DNA from: Terasakiella pusilla DSM 6293
GTDB lineage: Bacteria > Pseudomonadota > Alphaproteobacteria > Rhodospirillales > Terasakiellaceae
Length of the DNA stretch: 45,627 bases
Reading direction: 5' to 3'
Assembly: GCF_000688235.1 (NCBI RefSeq)
Contig: NZ_JHYO01000031.1
Coordinates: forward strand, 1 to 45,627
The stretch's first letter is position 1. The number at the start of each line of letters is the position of its first letter. Of the stretch, positions 27,340 to 37,950 are shown piece by piece. The translations under genes were made by a program, and so were the position numbers. The notes beneath the pieces were generated by a model. That model did not search any database. It saw only the letters and a list, made by a program, of their open reading frames with translations, and was not told the origin of the DNA.

Positions 27340-28215
27340 TTAATCCCAGTAAAGCTTCATTGGATTATCAATAAGCAATGCTTTTTGCGCCGCGGCGCTG
27401 GTCGCAATTTTCGGGATGACATCCACCAGAACACCTTCATCCGGTGTATGGGATTTCATGTTCGGGTGGGGCCAGTCGGTTCCCCATAAGACCCGATCTT
27501 GAAACTTTTCAACCAAGGTACGTGCAAAGGGCACGACATCGTCGTAAGTCGGCCCCTGAACGGTTAGACGTTCTGGGCAAGACACCTTGACCCAGATATT
27601 CGGATTATCTTCCATCAACTGGATGAAGCGCTGGAAGTCTTCATGGTCAACCCCTTTGGTTACATCCGGACGTCCCATGTGATCGACGACGATGATGCCC
27701 GGTAATTGATTTAAAAAAGGGATTAACTCTTCGAGATCTTGCGCTTCAAAATAGACCACGATGTGCCAGCCCAGTTTCTTGATTTTTTCGGCAACGCCTA
27801 AAAAGACGTCTTTCGGTGTGGCATCGACCAGACGTTTGACAAAGTTAAAACGTACGGCGCGCACGCCTGCTTTATCCATATCCTTAAGCTCGGCCTCGCT
27901 GATATCGGGGTTTACGATTGCCACACCGCGGGCCATGTCGTTGGAAGATAAAAGCGCATCGACGAGAGCGCGGTTGTCTTTGCCATGACAAGAAGCTTGC
28001 ACAATCACATTGCGGGAAAAGCCTAAATGATCGCGCAAAGCAAACAGCTTTTCTTTTGGGGCATCACACGGGGTGTATTTGCGTTCCGGCGCATAAGGAA
28101 ACCGATCTGCCGGGCCAAAAACATGACAGTGGGCATCCACAGCCCCCGCGGGCACCTTGAAGGTCGGCTTGCTGGGATTGGGGTGAAAAGGAAGGTAATC
28201 CGGGTCCATAACCAT
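27340..28215 (-). CDS. ligI: 2-pyrone-4,6-dicarboxylate hydrolase
   Basis: A 291-residue amidohydrolase that opens 2-pyrone-4,6-dicarboxylate (the LigC product) to 4-oxalomesaconate. Visible features are the VDAHCHVFGP motif (HxH near residue 28), VVDHMGRPD near 178, and GTDWPHPN near 246 with the catalytic aspartate. LigI lacks the metal of most relatives. It is only needed for protocatechuate, not gallate, yet is encoded in the minus operon, so the two operons must be co-expressed for protocatechuate growth. The N-terminal MVMD gives two near-equivalent ATG starts. Confidence 0.92.
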   Translation of the reverse strand: MVMDPDYLPFHPNPSKPTFKVPAGAVDAHCHVFGPADRFPYAPERKYTPCDAPKEKLFALRDHLGFSRNVIVQASCHGKDNRALVDALLSSNDMARGVAIVNPDISEAELKDMDKAGVRAVRFNFVKRLVDATPKDVFLGVAEKIKKLGWHIVVYFEAQDLEELIPFLNQLPGIIVVDHMGRPDVTKGVDHEDFQRFIQLMEDNPNIWVKVSCPERLTVQGPTYDDVVPFARTLVEKFQDRVLWGTDWPHPNMKSHTPDEGVLVDVIPKIATSAAAQKALLIDNPMKLYWD

Positions 28216-28220
28216 GTTTC

Positions 28221-29279
28221 TTACTCTGCAAAAATAGTTCCGTCGAACAGCTTTCTGGCTGTGCGTATAATCGCCGCTGTTTCGATCTCGTTATCATCGT
28301 TTAAGTCCAATAAGACAGTTGCCTGCCCGATCGGGTGTTCAATTTTTAATGTTTTGCGCTTGCCTGTTGGGATTTGGGCAAAGTCATGTGCGGGGGAGCC
28401 GTCCAACATACAGGCGGTTGCAACACTGACCGCGCCCAACACGCCAATGGAGGCATGGCAGCGGTGCGGGATAAAGGTCCGTGTGGAGATCGCCCCGCCT
28501 TTTTGCGCCGGGGAAACCATACTCATTTTCGGAACAGATTTTTCCGTAACATCGCCTAAGTTCATCAGCGGACCGCATTGCAAGCGGATGCTTTCCAGTT
28601 TTTGGCGCAAAGCATCGTTTGCTTCCAATTCAGCACGGCTTTCGCTGCCGCGAATGCCTAAATCTGTCGCCCGCATGACCACCGTGGGCATGCCGTTATC
28701 AATCATTGTGACGTCTATGCCATCGATGACATCTTTGGGGTTGCCGCTGGGCAACAAAGCCCCGCAGCTAGACCCGGCGGTCTCTTGAAAAGTGATCGCG
28801 ATGGGCGCAGCTGTACCCGGTACACCATCAATTGCCGCCTTTCCCTTGTAGGTGACTTTACCCTTTGGTGTTTGTATTAGAACGGTTGCGATTTGGCCTG
28901 TGTTTTCCATATAGATGGTGACTTTTGTTTCGCCATCTTCGGGGTCAACAAGGCCGCGTTCAATGGCAAAGGGGCCAACACCTGCAAGGATGTTCCCGCA
29001 GTTTTGCAGGTCGGTGACAGTGGCTTGATCCACGCCGACCTGTAAGAATAGATAGTCCACATCCACGCCGTCTCGCACAGAAGGTTTGACCACTGCGACC
29101 TTAGAGGTCAGCGGGTCGGCACCCCCCATCCCGTCGATCTGACGTTCATCGGGTGAGCCCATGATGCGTAATAAAAAAGCATCCCGTTCTTTTGTGTCGC
29201 TCGGAAGATCCCCGGCGAGGAAATATCCCCCTTTGGAGGTACCACCGCGCATCCACATGCAAGGAACGGGCTTAGACAT
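28221..29279 (-). CDS. ligU: 4-oxalomesaconate tautomerase (PrpF family)
   Basis: A 352-residue PrpF/LigU/GalD-type isomerase that shifts the double bond of 4-oxalomesaconate to the isomer used by the hydratase. The family signature [13 protein letters not shown] opens the protein. The two catalytic cysteine regions are [15 protein letters not shown] (near 94) and [13 protein letters not shown] (near 180). Either ligU (Sphingobium) or galD (Pseudomonas) would be a fair name. It overlaps ligK by eight bases. Confidence 0.9.
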   Translation of the reverse strand: MSKPVPCMWMRGGTSKGGYFLAGDLPSDTKERDAFLLRIMGSPDERQIDGMGGADPLTSKVAVVKPSVRDGVDVDYLFLQVGVDQATVTDLQNCGNILAGVGPFAIERGLVDPEDGETKVTIYMENTGQIATVLIQTPKGKVTYKGKAAIDGVPGTAAPIAITFQETAGSSCGALLPSGNPKDVIDGIDVTMIDNGMPTVVMRATDLGIRGSESRAELEANDALRQKLESIRLQCGPLMNLGDVTEKSVPKMSMVSPAQKGGAISTRTFIPHRCHASIGVLGAVSVATACMLDGSPAHDFAQIPTGKRKTLKIEHPIGQATVLLDLNDDNEIETAAIIRTARKLFDGTIFAE

Positions 29280-29943
29280 ACTTCAGACCTTTTTCAGCAA
29301 GGCGTGGGCGCATGTTATACATATCAATGCCCAAGGTACCGGACGCCAGTGTCGTACGTTTTTCTTCTTCCAGAGCCATGCGGGCACGGGCTTTATCTAG
29401 CACATCTGCAGCTTCTTCACGGGCAACGACACAGACGCCGTCATCATCCGCAACGACCACATCGCCCGGATGGACCAGTTGGTCGGCACAGACAACCGGG
29501 ATATTGACGCTGCCCAATGTTTCTTTGATGCAGCCCTGGGCGTGAATGGCTTTAGACCAGACGGGGAAATTCATTTGCGTCAAATCTTTCACATCCCGTA
29601 CGCCGGCGTCAATCACAAGACCAACACAGCCACGGGCTTGCGCCGATGTTGCCAGCAGGTCACCAAAATATCCGGCATCTGAGGGCGAGGTGGTGCCAAG
29701 GATCAGAATGTCGCCTTCCTGTAATTGTTCAATCGCCACATGGACCATCCAGTTATCGCAAGGGGGCGCAAGGATTGTCACGGCAGATCCCGCCACTTGT
29801 GCGCCCTTGTAAATCGGATTCATATAAGAGGCGAGCAAGCCTTTGCGCCCTTGAGCTTCGTGGACGGTGGCGACACCGCAGTCACGCAGGCCATCAATGA
29901 TGGCTTGATCTACACGATCAATGTTTTGGACAACCACACCCAT
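29272..29943 (-). CDS. ligK: 4-carboxy-4-hydroxy-2-oxoadipate aldolase
   Basis: A 223-residue RraA-like class II pyruvate aldolase. It cleaves 4-carboxy-4-hydroxy-2-oxoadipate to pyruvate and oxaloacetate, the last step of the 4,5-cleavage pathway. The metal/phosphate region [11 protein letters not shown] (near residue 120, with the Arg-Asp pair) and [11 protein letters not shown] near 168 are typical. The name galC is equivalent. It begins one base after the galB stop and overlaps ligU. Confidence 0.9.
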   Translation of the reverse strand: MGVVVQNIDRVDQAIIDGLRDCGVATVHEAQGRKGLLASYMNPIYKGAQVAGSAVTILAPPCDNWMVHVAIEQLQEGDILILGTTSPSDAGYFGDLLATSAQARGCVGLVIDAGVRDVKDLTQMNFPVWSKAIHAQGCIKETLGSVNIPVVCADQLVHPGDVVVADDDGVCVVAREEAADVLDKARARMALEEEKRTTLASGTLGIDMYNMRPRLAEKGLKYV

Positions 29944-29944
29944 T

Positions 29945-30685
29945 TTAATCCAGCTCCTCTACAGTGCGAGGATAGACGGCTTGGAAACCTTCTGCATACT
30001 GGCAGTTTTTACCACCTGCCTGACCGCCGGAATTTCGACGGAAATGGTTGCCACGGTTTTCACCAACATTTTCGTAGAAATGCCAGAGATGTTCTTGGCC
30101 CTGCATGGCTTGAATAGCCGCCCATTTATTTTCCCAAACTTCGGAAATATCTAAAAAGACATTGGGCTTCCATTCCATCTGTTCGGTCTGGTGGGGTTCG
30201 AATAAATAAAGTTGAGGGGCACCCAACACTTTTTCACCCGGATTATGACCCCATGCTTGCGCAATCATTCGGCATTCAATTGCCAACTGGGTGGCATACA
30301 TATGATCTGTGTTGTACGGATCATATTTAGAATGACTGAACATAAAGTTCGGTTGCACTTTGCGGATGAGATCGACGATTTTGTATTTGCCATCGGTGTC
30401 GACTTCTAAGGGGTAATCGCCAAAATCGAAGAACTGAATATCGTGAGCGTTTAAGGCTTGGGCAGCGGCTTCCGCTTCTTTGCGACGTGCGGCTTTCACT
30501 TTTTCCAAGGTCATGTCCGGGCCCTGTTTCCACAATTTGGCGGACTCGCCTCTTTCTCCATACGACAGACAGGCGATAGTCACATCATACCCTTTTTTCT
30601 GATGAAGGGCGATGGCACCACCGCAACGCCAGACAAAGTCTGCGGAATGGGCACTGATAACGAGAGCTGTTTTCTTGTCGCTCAT
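29945..30685 (-). CDS. galB: 4-oxalomesaconate hydratase, PIG-L type
   Basis: A 246-residue PIG-L (LmbE)-fold protein. It matches the GalB hydratase of Pseudomonas putida gallate metabolism rather than the amidohydrolase-type LigJ of Sphingobium. The zinc motif appears as [14 protein letters not shown] near residue 10, with [10 protein letters not shown] near 130. It adds water to 4-oxalomesaconate to give 4-carboxy-4-hydroxy-2-oxoadipate. The ATG at 30685 with AGGAG upstream is preferred over 30721. It heads the minus operon and is divergent from the LysR gene. Confidence 0.88.
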   Translation of the reverse strand: MSDKKTALVISAHSADFVWRCGGAIALHQKKGYDVTIACLSYGERGESAKLWKQGPDMTLEKVKAARRKEAEAAAQALNAHDIQFFDFGDYPLEVDTDGKYKIVDLIRKVQPNFMFSHSKYDPYNTDHMYATQLAIECRMIAQAWGHNPGEKVLGAPQLYLFEPHQTEQMEWKPNVFLDISEVWENKWAAIQAMQGQEHLWHFYENVGENRGNHFRRNSGGQAGGKNCQYAEGFQAVYPRTVEELD

Positions 30686-30799
30686 GTGAAGAAGCTCCTT
30701 AAGCCTATTGGTGTGTAACACGCTGACCCAGCGGTTGGAATGAGTTGGTCTTAGCGTGGCTCAAAAAAAGAAGGGAGGCTATTTCAAACCCTCCCCAAG

Positions 30800-30820
30800 C
30801 CTATAAGATTTTGCTATAGT
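30800..30820. promoter_or_regulatory. LysR box 1, CCTAT-N11-ATAGT
   Basis: CCTAT and ATAGT are separated by eleven bases in T-N11-A register. The box lies 33 bases upstream of the LysR start and 115 bases upstream of galB. The same half-sites occur at 32083-32103, which makes a specific binding site for the tandem-domain LysR protein likely. Confidence 0.6.
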
Positions 30821-30852
30821 GAGGTGTCTTTATCATCGTAGGAATAGGGAAA

Positions 30853-32073
30853 ATGAACCGCGCTGTCCCCAATTTACGCCATTTGCGCGCCTTTAGTTCT
30901 GTCGCAGAATTTAAAAGTATTTCAAAGGCTTCAAAGGAAATTTATCTTTCGCAGCCCGCGATTACACAGGCTATTGCAAAGCTTGAGAAGCAATTGGATG
31001 TGCAATTGTTTGACCGTCAAACTGATGGCATGTATTTGACCGAAGCGGGCAGTTTATTTGTTGACCGGGTTAATCGCATGTTGCGTTATTTCAAGACCGG
31101 GGCCGACGAGGCTGCCGCCCAAGGGGGGAAACGTAAGACCAAAGGGTTCCAGAATTTGGAACACCTGATTACCGGGGTACAGGTTCGGGCTCTGATCGCG
31201 TTATCAGAAGCCGGAAATTTTAGTCTAGCGGCACGCATGGTGGGTATTTCACAGCCGTCTTTGCATCGTGCAGCACGGGATCTGGAACATATGGCCGGAG
31301 TGCCTTTGTTTGAAAAATCAAGACGAGGCGTTGAGTTGAGTAAAGCGGCAGAGTGTCTGGCTTTCCATAGTCGTTTGGCAGCCGCAGAATTGGAACAGGG
31401 CTATGACGAGTTGGAGGAATGGAAAGGTCAGGATAGTGGGGCCATTGTCGTGGGGACCATGCCCTTGGCCCGTACCTTTATGTTGCCAACAGCGATTAAT
31501 GCGTTAACGCGTGATAAGCCTGAAATAAAAATGAATGTGGTTGATGGGCCGTATGATGATTTACTGAACGGACTTCGTCACGGCAGTATTGATCTTTTAA
31601 TCGGTGCTTTGCGTGATCCGATACCCGTTGATGATATTGTGCAGGAAGCGGTGTTTGATGATCCATTGGCAATTGTCGGGCGAAATGGTCATCCTTTAAG
31701 TTTGACGATCAATGCTTCAGTTGAAGAGTTGGCGCAATTCGCCTGGGTGGTGCCACGACAGGGCACGCCAACGCGTCGTTTTTTCGAAAAAATGTTTGAA
31801 GGAAGCGGGTGTTACCCCAAAAGTGTGATTGAAAGCAGCTCGTTGATCCTGATCCGCAGTTTATTGAGTGCAAGTGATCGATTGACGATCATTTCTTTGC
31901 ACCAAATTCGTCATGAAAAGCAGATGGGAGTGCTGGCCCCTTTGCCGTTAGAGATGTCGCAAACAAAAAGATCAATCGGTTTGACAATGCGAAAAGACTG
32001 GCGCCCGACAGCCACGCAAGCAAGATTCATCCAGCTGTTACGCGATGCTGGGCGGGTGATCCATAGTTCTTAA
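30853..32073 (+). CDS. LysR-family regulator with two tandem HTH domains
   Basis: A 406-residue protein, about 100 residues longer than a normal LysR regulator. The excess is a second complete LysR DNA-binding domain: HTH1 at about 8-70 (SKEIYLSQPAITQAIAKLE, LFDR) and HTH2 at about 107-170 (ARMVGISQPSLHRAARDLE, LFEKSRRG). They are joined by a charged linker (GGKRKTKG) and followed by one effector domain (about 193-400). It lies between the two divergent lig/gal operons, and matching dyads lie on both sides of it. It probably senses a ring-cleavage intermediate or protocatechuate/gallate; the ligand is not known. Confidence 0.88.
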   Translation: MNRAVPNLRHLRAFSSVAEFKSISKASKEIYLSQPAITQAIAKLEKQLDVQLFDRQTDGMYLTEAGSLFVDRVNRMLRYFKTGADEAAAQGGKRKTKGFQNLEHLITGVQVRALIALSEAGNFSLAARMVGISQPSLHRAARDLEHMAGVPLFEKSRRGVELSKAAECLAFHSRLAAAELEQGYDELEEWKGQDSGAIVVGTMPLARTFMLPTAINALTRDKPEIKMNVVDGPYDDLLNGLRHGSIDLLIGALRDPIPVDDIVQEAVFDDPLAIVGRNGHPLSLTINASVEELAQFAWVVPRQGTPTRRFFEKMFEGSGCYPKSVIESSSLILIRSLLSASDRLTIISLHQIRHEKQMGVLAPLPLEMSQTKRSIGLTMRKDWRPTATQARFIQLLRDAGRVIHSS

Positions 32074-32082
32074 ATGTCACTA

Positions 32083-32103
32083 CCTATAGGAAAAATGAAT
32101 AGG
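32083..32103. promoter_or_regulatory. LysR box 2, CCTAT-N11-ATAGG
   Basis: A perfect five-base dyad, CCTAT and ATAGG, with eleven bases between. It lies 108 bases upstream of the plus-strand operon and has the same register as box 1. It is therefore a candidate activator site for the DUF1932-ligABC operon. Confidence 0.6.
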
Positions 32104-32139
32104 GTGTAGAAGCAATTAATTTCCACTGATATGCCTCGG

Positions 32140-32149
32140 GTGGTACCAC
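32140..32149. promoter_or_regulatory. 10-bp palindrome GTGGTACCAC
   Basis: A perfect palindrome 62 bases upstream of the first gene of the plus-strand operon and 37 bases after LysR box 2. It could be a second operator, but a single 10-bp palindrome can occur by chance. Confidence 0.3.
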
Positions 32150-32210
32150 AATAGCAAGCAGACCGCGATTGTTTGGTCACTATTCGTTTTAATCTATCTG
32201 TAGGAAAGTT

Positions 32211-33110
32211 ATGTCCGCTTTTGAGACATATAAGGTCGCCTTTATCGGTTTTGGAGAAGCAGCTTCTGCTTTTGCCAAAGGGTTTGGGGCAGGCAATGCA
32301 TCAAAGACGACAGCCTTTGATATCAAAACAGAAGATGTTGACCAATCGATTCAAGACTCAAAATTGGCCGATTATGAAACGGCGTCTGTTCAAGGGGTTT
32401 TCAGCTCAAAGCTGGCTGTGACTGGTGCCGATGTGGTCTTTTCGCTGGTAACGGCAGATCAGGCGAATTTGGCAGCAGATCAGGCTGTGCCTCACCTGAA
32501 AAAAGGGGCCTTCTTTTTTGATTGCAACTCCTGTGCACCGGATACCAAGCGCTTAAATGCACGAAAGGTGGAAGCCTGTGGAGCGCGCTATGTGGATGTG
32601 GCAATCATGGCGCCTGTCTATCCTAAAATGCACCAAACCCCGATTGGAATTAGCGGTGTTCATGCCCAAGACGCCAAAGTCATTTTTGACGCTTTGGGTA
32701 TGAAGGCGTCCATCGTCGAGGGTGATGTGGGGGCGGCTTCGTCGATCAAAATGGTGCGGAGCATTATGATGAAAGGCCTGGAAGCCTTATTTGCCGAATG
32801 TGTCCTTGCCGGGCGAAAAGCCGGTGTGGAAGTTGCTGTTCTGGATAGTCTGGATAAGACCTATCCCGGTTTCGACTTCAAGGAAAAAGCCGCCTATATG
32901 TTGGAGCGATCCATGACCCACGGCATCCGCCGCGCTGCTGAATTGCGCGAGGTTGCTAAAACGGTTGAAGGATTGGGGTTATCCGGGGATATGGCCCATG
33001 CCACTGTCGTGTGGCAGCAGCGACTGGGGGAATTAAAGTTAAAGGCCCAGACCGGGCAGAACTATCAGGAACGTGCCGATCAAATACTTTTAGCACTTCA
33101 AAAGGAATAA
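32211..33110 (+). CDS. 6-phosphogluconate-dehydrogenase-like oxidoreductase (DUF1932 type)
   Basis: A 299-residue NAD(P)-dependent oxidoreductase of the beta-hydroxyacid dehydrogenase superfamily. The N-terminal Rossmann fold has GFGEAASAF (residues 13-21), FDCNSCAPDTK takes the place of the usual substrate loop, and KMVRSIMMKG near 180 contains the catalytic-type lysine, followed by an all-helical DUF1932-like C-terminal domain. It is first in the operon and only two bases separate it from ligA, so it should act in the same pathway. No step of the known protocatechuate 4,5-route needs such an enzyme. Substrate unknown. Confidence 0.75.
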   Translation: MSAFETYKVAFIGFGEAASAFAKGFGAGNASKTTAFDIKTEDVDQSIQDSKLADYETASVQGVFSSKLAVTGADVVFSLVTADQANLAADQAVPHLKKGAFFFDCNSCAPDTKRLNARKVEACGARYVDVAIMAPVYPKMHQTPIGISGVHAQDAKVIFDALGMKASIVEGDVGAASSIKMVRSIMMKGLEALFAECVLAGRKAGVEVAVLDSLDKTYPGFDFKEKAAYMLERSMTHGIRRAAELREVAKTVEGLGLSGDMAHATVVWQQRLGELKLKAQTGQNYQERADQILLALQKE

Positions 33111-33112
33111 GT

Positions 33113-35294
<2,182 letters not shown>

Positions 35295-35325
35295 AATTTA
35301 CAAAAGTTGAAAAGAGGAAACGTCC

Positions 35326-36318
35326 ATGTCATCCCGTCTTTTTGGTTCTTATAAAGTCTCCCCTGTTTCGTTAGGGTGTATGAATTTGTCCCATGCTTAC
35401 GCGACACCGCCGGCAAAGGAAGATGCATCACGCTTGTTGAACGAGGCTTTGGACCTTGGGTATACGATGATGGACACCGCTGCCCTTTATGGGTTTGGCA
35501 ACAATGAGGAACTGTTGCGTGAGGCGATTATGCATCGTCGTTCTGAATTCGTGTTGGCGAGTAAGTGCGGCATGTTTAAAAATGACCAAGGGGTGCGCGA
35601 AATTGATGGTCGTCCAGAGGTCTTAAAAAAGACATGTGAAGATTCCCTAAGACGTTTGGGGACGGACGTGATCGACATGTATTACCTTCACCGTTGGGAC
35701 AAAAAAGTACCGATTGAAGACAGTGTCGGCGCGTTGGCTGATCTGGTTGCCGACGGTAAAATTAAGGCGATTGGTTTGTCTGAGGTGTCGTCCGAGACGT
35801 TGAAAAAAGCCCATGCGGTTCATCCTATTTCTGCGTTACAGACAGAATATTCGCTCTGGACGCGTAATGCGGAAATCAGTGTTTTGAGAACCTGCATTGA
35901 AATGGGGGTCACCTTTGTGGCCTTTAGTCCGGTGACCCGTGGTTTCCTGTGCGGTTTGTTGAACGATCCGTCCGAGTTGGAAGCCAAGGATTTGCGCAAC
36001 CATATGCCGCGGTTCCAAGGGGAACATTGGGAGAAAAACAAAGCCTTGCTGGGGCCATATCGTGAGATAGCGAAAGAAGTCGGCTGTAGCATGGCACAAT
36101 TGGCATTGGCCTGGGTCTTAGCTCAAGATGAAAGCATCATTGCGATCCCCGGTACAACCAATATCCAGCATATGAAAGAGAACTTCGCTGCAGCAGACAT
36201 TGTGCTTGGCGAAGACATTTTGAAGCGCCTAAACGCGTTGATTAACCACAAGACGGTTTCTGGCCCGCGATATAACGCGGCCACTCAGGCAGAGGTCGAT
36301 ACAGAAGAATTTGCCTGA
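35326..36318 (+). CDS. aldo/keto reductase
   Basis: A 330-residue aldo/keto reductase with the usual catalytic tetrad: Asp in MDTAALYG (near 50), Tyr in the same motif (near 55), Lys in LASKCG (near 80), and His in YYLHRWD (near 120). C-terminal IPGTTNIQHMKEN is the NADP(H) region. It lies 31 bases after ligC in the same direction and precedes the TRAP genes. Possible roles are reduction of a toxic aromatic aldehyde or of the ring-cleavage semialdehyde, but no step is established. Confidence 0.85.
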   Translation: MSSRLFGSYKVSPVSLGCMNLSHAYATPPAKEDASRLLNEALDLGYTMMDTAALYGFGNNEELLREAIMHRRSEFVLASKCGMFKNDQGVREIDGRPEVLKKTCEDSLRRLGTDVIDMYYLHRWDKKVPIEDSVGALADLVADGKIKAIGLSEVSSETLKKAHAVHPISALQTEYSLWTRNAEISVLRTCIEMGVTFVAFSPVTRGFLCGLLNDPSELEAKDLRNHMPRFQGEHWEKNKALLGPYREIAKEVGCSMAQLALAWVLAQDESIIAIPGTTNIQHMKENFAAADIVLGEDILKRLNALINHKTVSGPRYNAATQAEVDTEEFA

Positions 36319-36392
36319 GAGATGAAAAGAAGCGGTTTAACGCTCAAATTCAAAAAATACTCAACTTAAGATTTCTTACGGGAGGCATTAAT

Positions 36393-37418
36393 ATGCTTAA
36401 AAAGATTAAAATGATGGCCATGGCGGGTGTGATGGCCGTTGGTGTCGCCACACAAACACAAGCGGCTGACGTTACGTTACGTTTTGCTCATTTCTGGCCG
36501 TCTGTGGCGGGTATACATAAAGAATTGTTTCAGGTCTGGGCTGATAACGTGAAAGAACAGTCCGGTGGTGATATTGAAGTGCAGATCTTCCCTTCTGCGA
36601 CATTGGCGAAACCACCGGCACAATATGAAGCGGTTAAAAACCGTATCGCAGATGTCACTGCAACGGTGCAAGGCTATACCGCAAACCGTTTCCCGCTGAC
36701 GCAAATCGTTGAACTGCCCGGGTTGGTTCAGACAGCTAAACAAGGCTCCTGTATGATCCAGGGTCTCTACGATGAGGGGCTGATTAGCGATGAATATAAA
36801 GACACCAAGCCCTTGATGTTCTTTACGCATGGTCCGGGCCATATCCATACGGGTGAAAAAATTGTAAAAACACCTGAAGATCTCGCCGGTCTACGTATTC
36901 GCCGTCCGACGGCAGTAGTTGCGAAAATGCTGGAAGAACTAAAGGCAAAACCTGTTGGTATGCCGGCGCCAGAGTCTTATCAGTCCATGCAACGCGGGGT
37001 GATTGATGGGGTTGCTTTGCCTTACGAAGGGATGGCTGCGTTCCGTTTGAACGAATTGGCGAAAAACCACACCGAAGTCGGCGGGTTATATGTGTTGTCG
37101 TTCGTGATTACCATGAACAAAGACGTCTATAACGCATTGTCGGCGGATCAGAAAAAAGTCATTGATGATAATTCCGGTAAGGCCTGGTCCGAAATCGCTG
37201 CCAAAGTCTTTGATAAAATGGACGTGATTGGTCGTAAAGCAGCCGTTGATGGTGGTCACAATATCTTCACTGTTGAAGGGGGGGCTGAAAACCCTGCATG
37301 GAAGCCGATCCTTGCCAAAGCGACAGAAAGCTATCTGGCAGAATTGGAAGAAAAAGGTTTGCCTGCGCGCAAAGTCTATGCGCGTGCACAAGAATTATCT
37401 CAAAGCTGTCGCAAGTAA
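36393..37418 (+). CDS. dctP: TRAP solute-binding protein, second system
   Basis: A 341-residue DctP-type protein with a Sec signal peptide (residues 1 to about 24, ending TQAA). The mature start VTLRFAHFWPS resembles the first DctP in this window, so the two are paralogues. The binding segment LAGLRIRRPTA, with the substrate arginine, lies near 165-175. The gene follows lig genes and precedes hemerythrin and P450 genes, so protocatechuate, gallate or a related aromatic acid is the likely ligand. The start has GGGAGG upstream. Confidence 0.9.
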   Translation: MLKKIKMMAMAGVMAVGVATQTQAADVTLRFAHFWPSVAGIHKELFQVWADNVKEQSGGDIEVQIFPSATLAKPPAQYEAVKNRIADVTATVQGYTANRFPLTQIVELPGLVQTAKQGSCMIQGLYDEGLISDEYKDTKPLMFFTHGPGHIHTGEKIVKTPEDLAGLRIRRPTAVVAKMLEELKAKPVGMPAPESYQSMQRGVIDGVALPYEGMAAFRLNELAKNHTEVGGLYVLSFVITMNKDVYNALSADQKKVIDDNSGKAWSEIAAKVFDKMDVIGRKAAVDGGHNIFTVEGGAENPAWKPILAKATESYLAELEEKGLPARKVYARAQELSQSCRK

Positions 37419-37444
37419 GCTTAGCCTGAAAAAAGGAGGTCCAG

Positions 37445-37948
37445 ATGAGAATGATTATGGACGCGGCACGAAAGCTGGCTTTCTATATGCATTGGATCAG
37501 TGGTGTGCTTCTCATTATCATGATGGTGACCATATTACTTGATGTCATGACACGCGCCGTGTTTGGGGCAACAGCAGGAAATTTGGACCTCACCTTTAAT
37601 GGAGGGGTGGAGATTGTCAGCTACAGCTTACTGTTCTGTATCATGTTCTCCCTTCCCTATTCGGTTCGTCGTGGACAAGTCATTGTTGATTTGTTCACGG
37701 GGGCACTGAGCGAACGGTTAAAGGGGGCTTTAGCGGGGGTTTACACATTAGGTTTCGGCCTTTTAGGCTTTGGCATGTGTGTCAAACTTGCTGAGGCGGT
37801 TGAACGTTTGTCTTTAAGCGGTGAAACCACCCAAGACCTTTTAATTCCTATGAATTACATCTATGCGGTGGCGGCATTTGCGGCTGGTGTTCTTGCACTT
37901 CGCGGACTTTTGGTTGCCATTCAACAATTTATTGATAGTGGGAGATAA
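37445..37948 (+). CDS. dctQ: TRAP small permease, second system
   Basis: A 167-residue membrane protein with four transmembrane segments (about 15-37, 57-75, 98-120 and 138-158). The RRGQVIVDLFTG segment is the usual DctQ loop. The start codon follows a consensus AAAGGAGGT ribosome binding site. Two bases separate its stop from dctM. Confidence 0.88.
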   Translation: MRMIMDAARKLAFYMHWISGVLLIIMMVTILLDVMTRAVFGATAGNLDLTFNGGVEIVSYSLLFCIMFSLPYSVRRGQVIVDLFTGALSERLKGALAGVYTLGFGLLGFGMCVKLAEAVERLSLSGETTQDLLIPMNYIYAVAAFAAGVLALRGLLVAIQQFIDSGR

Positions 37949-37950
37949 CC

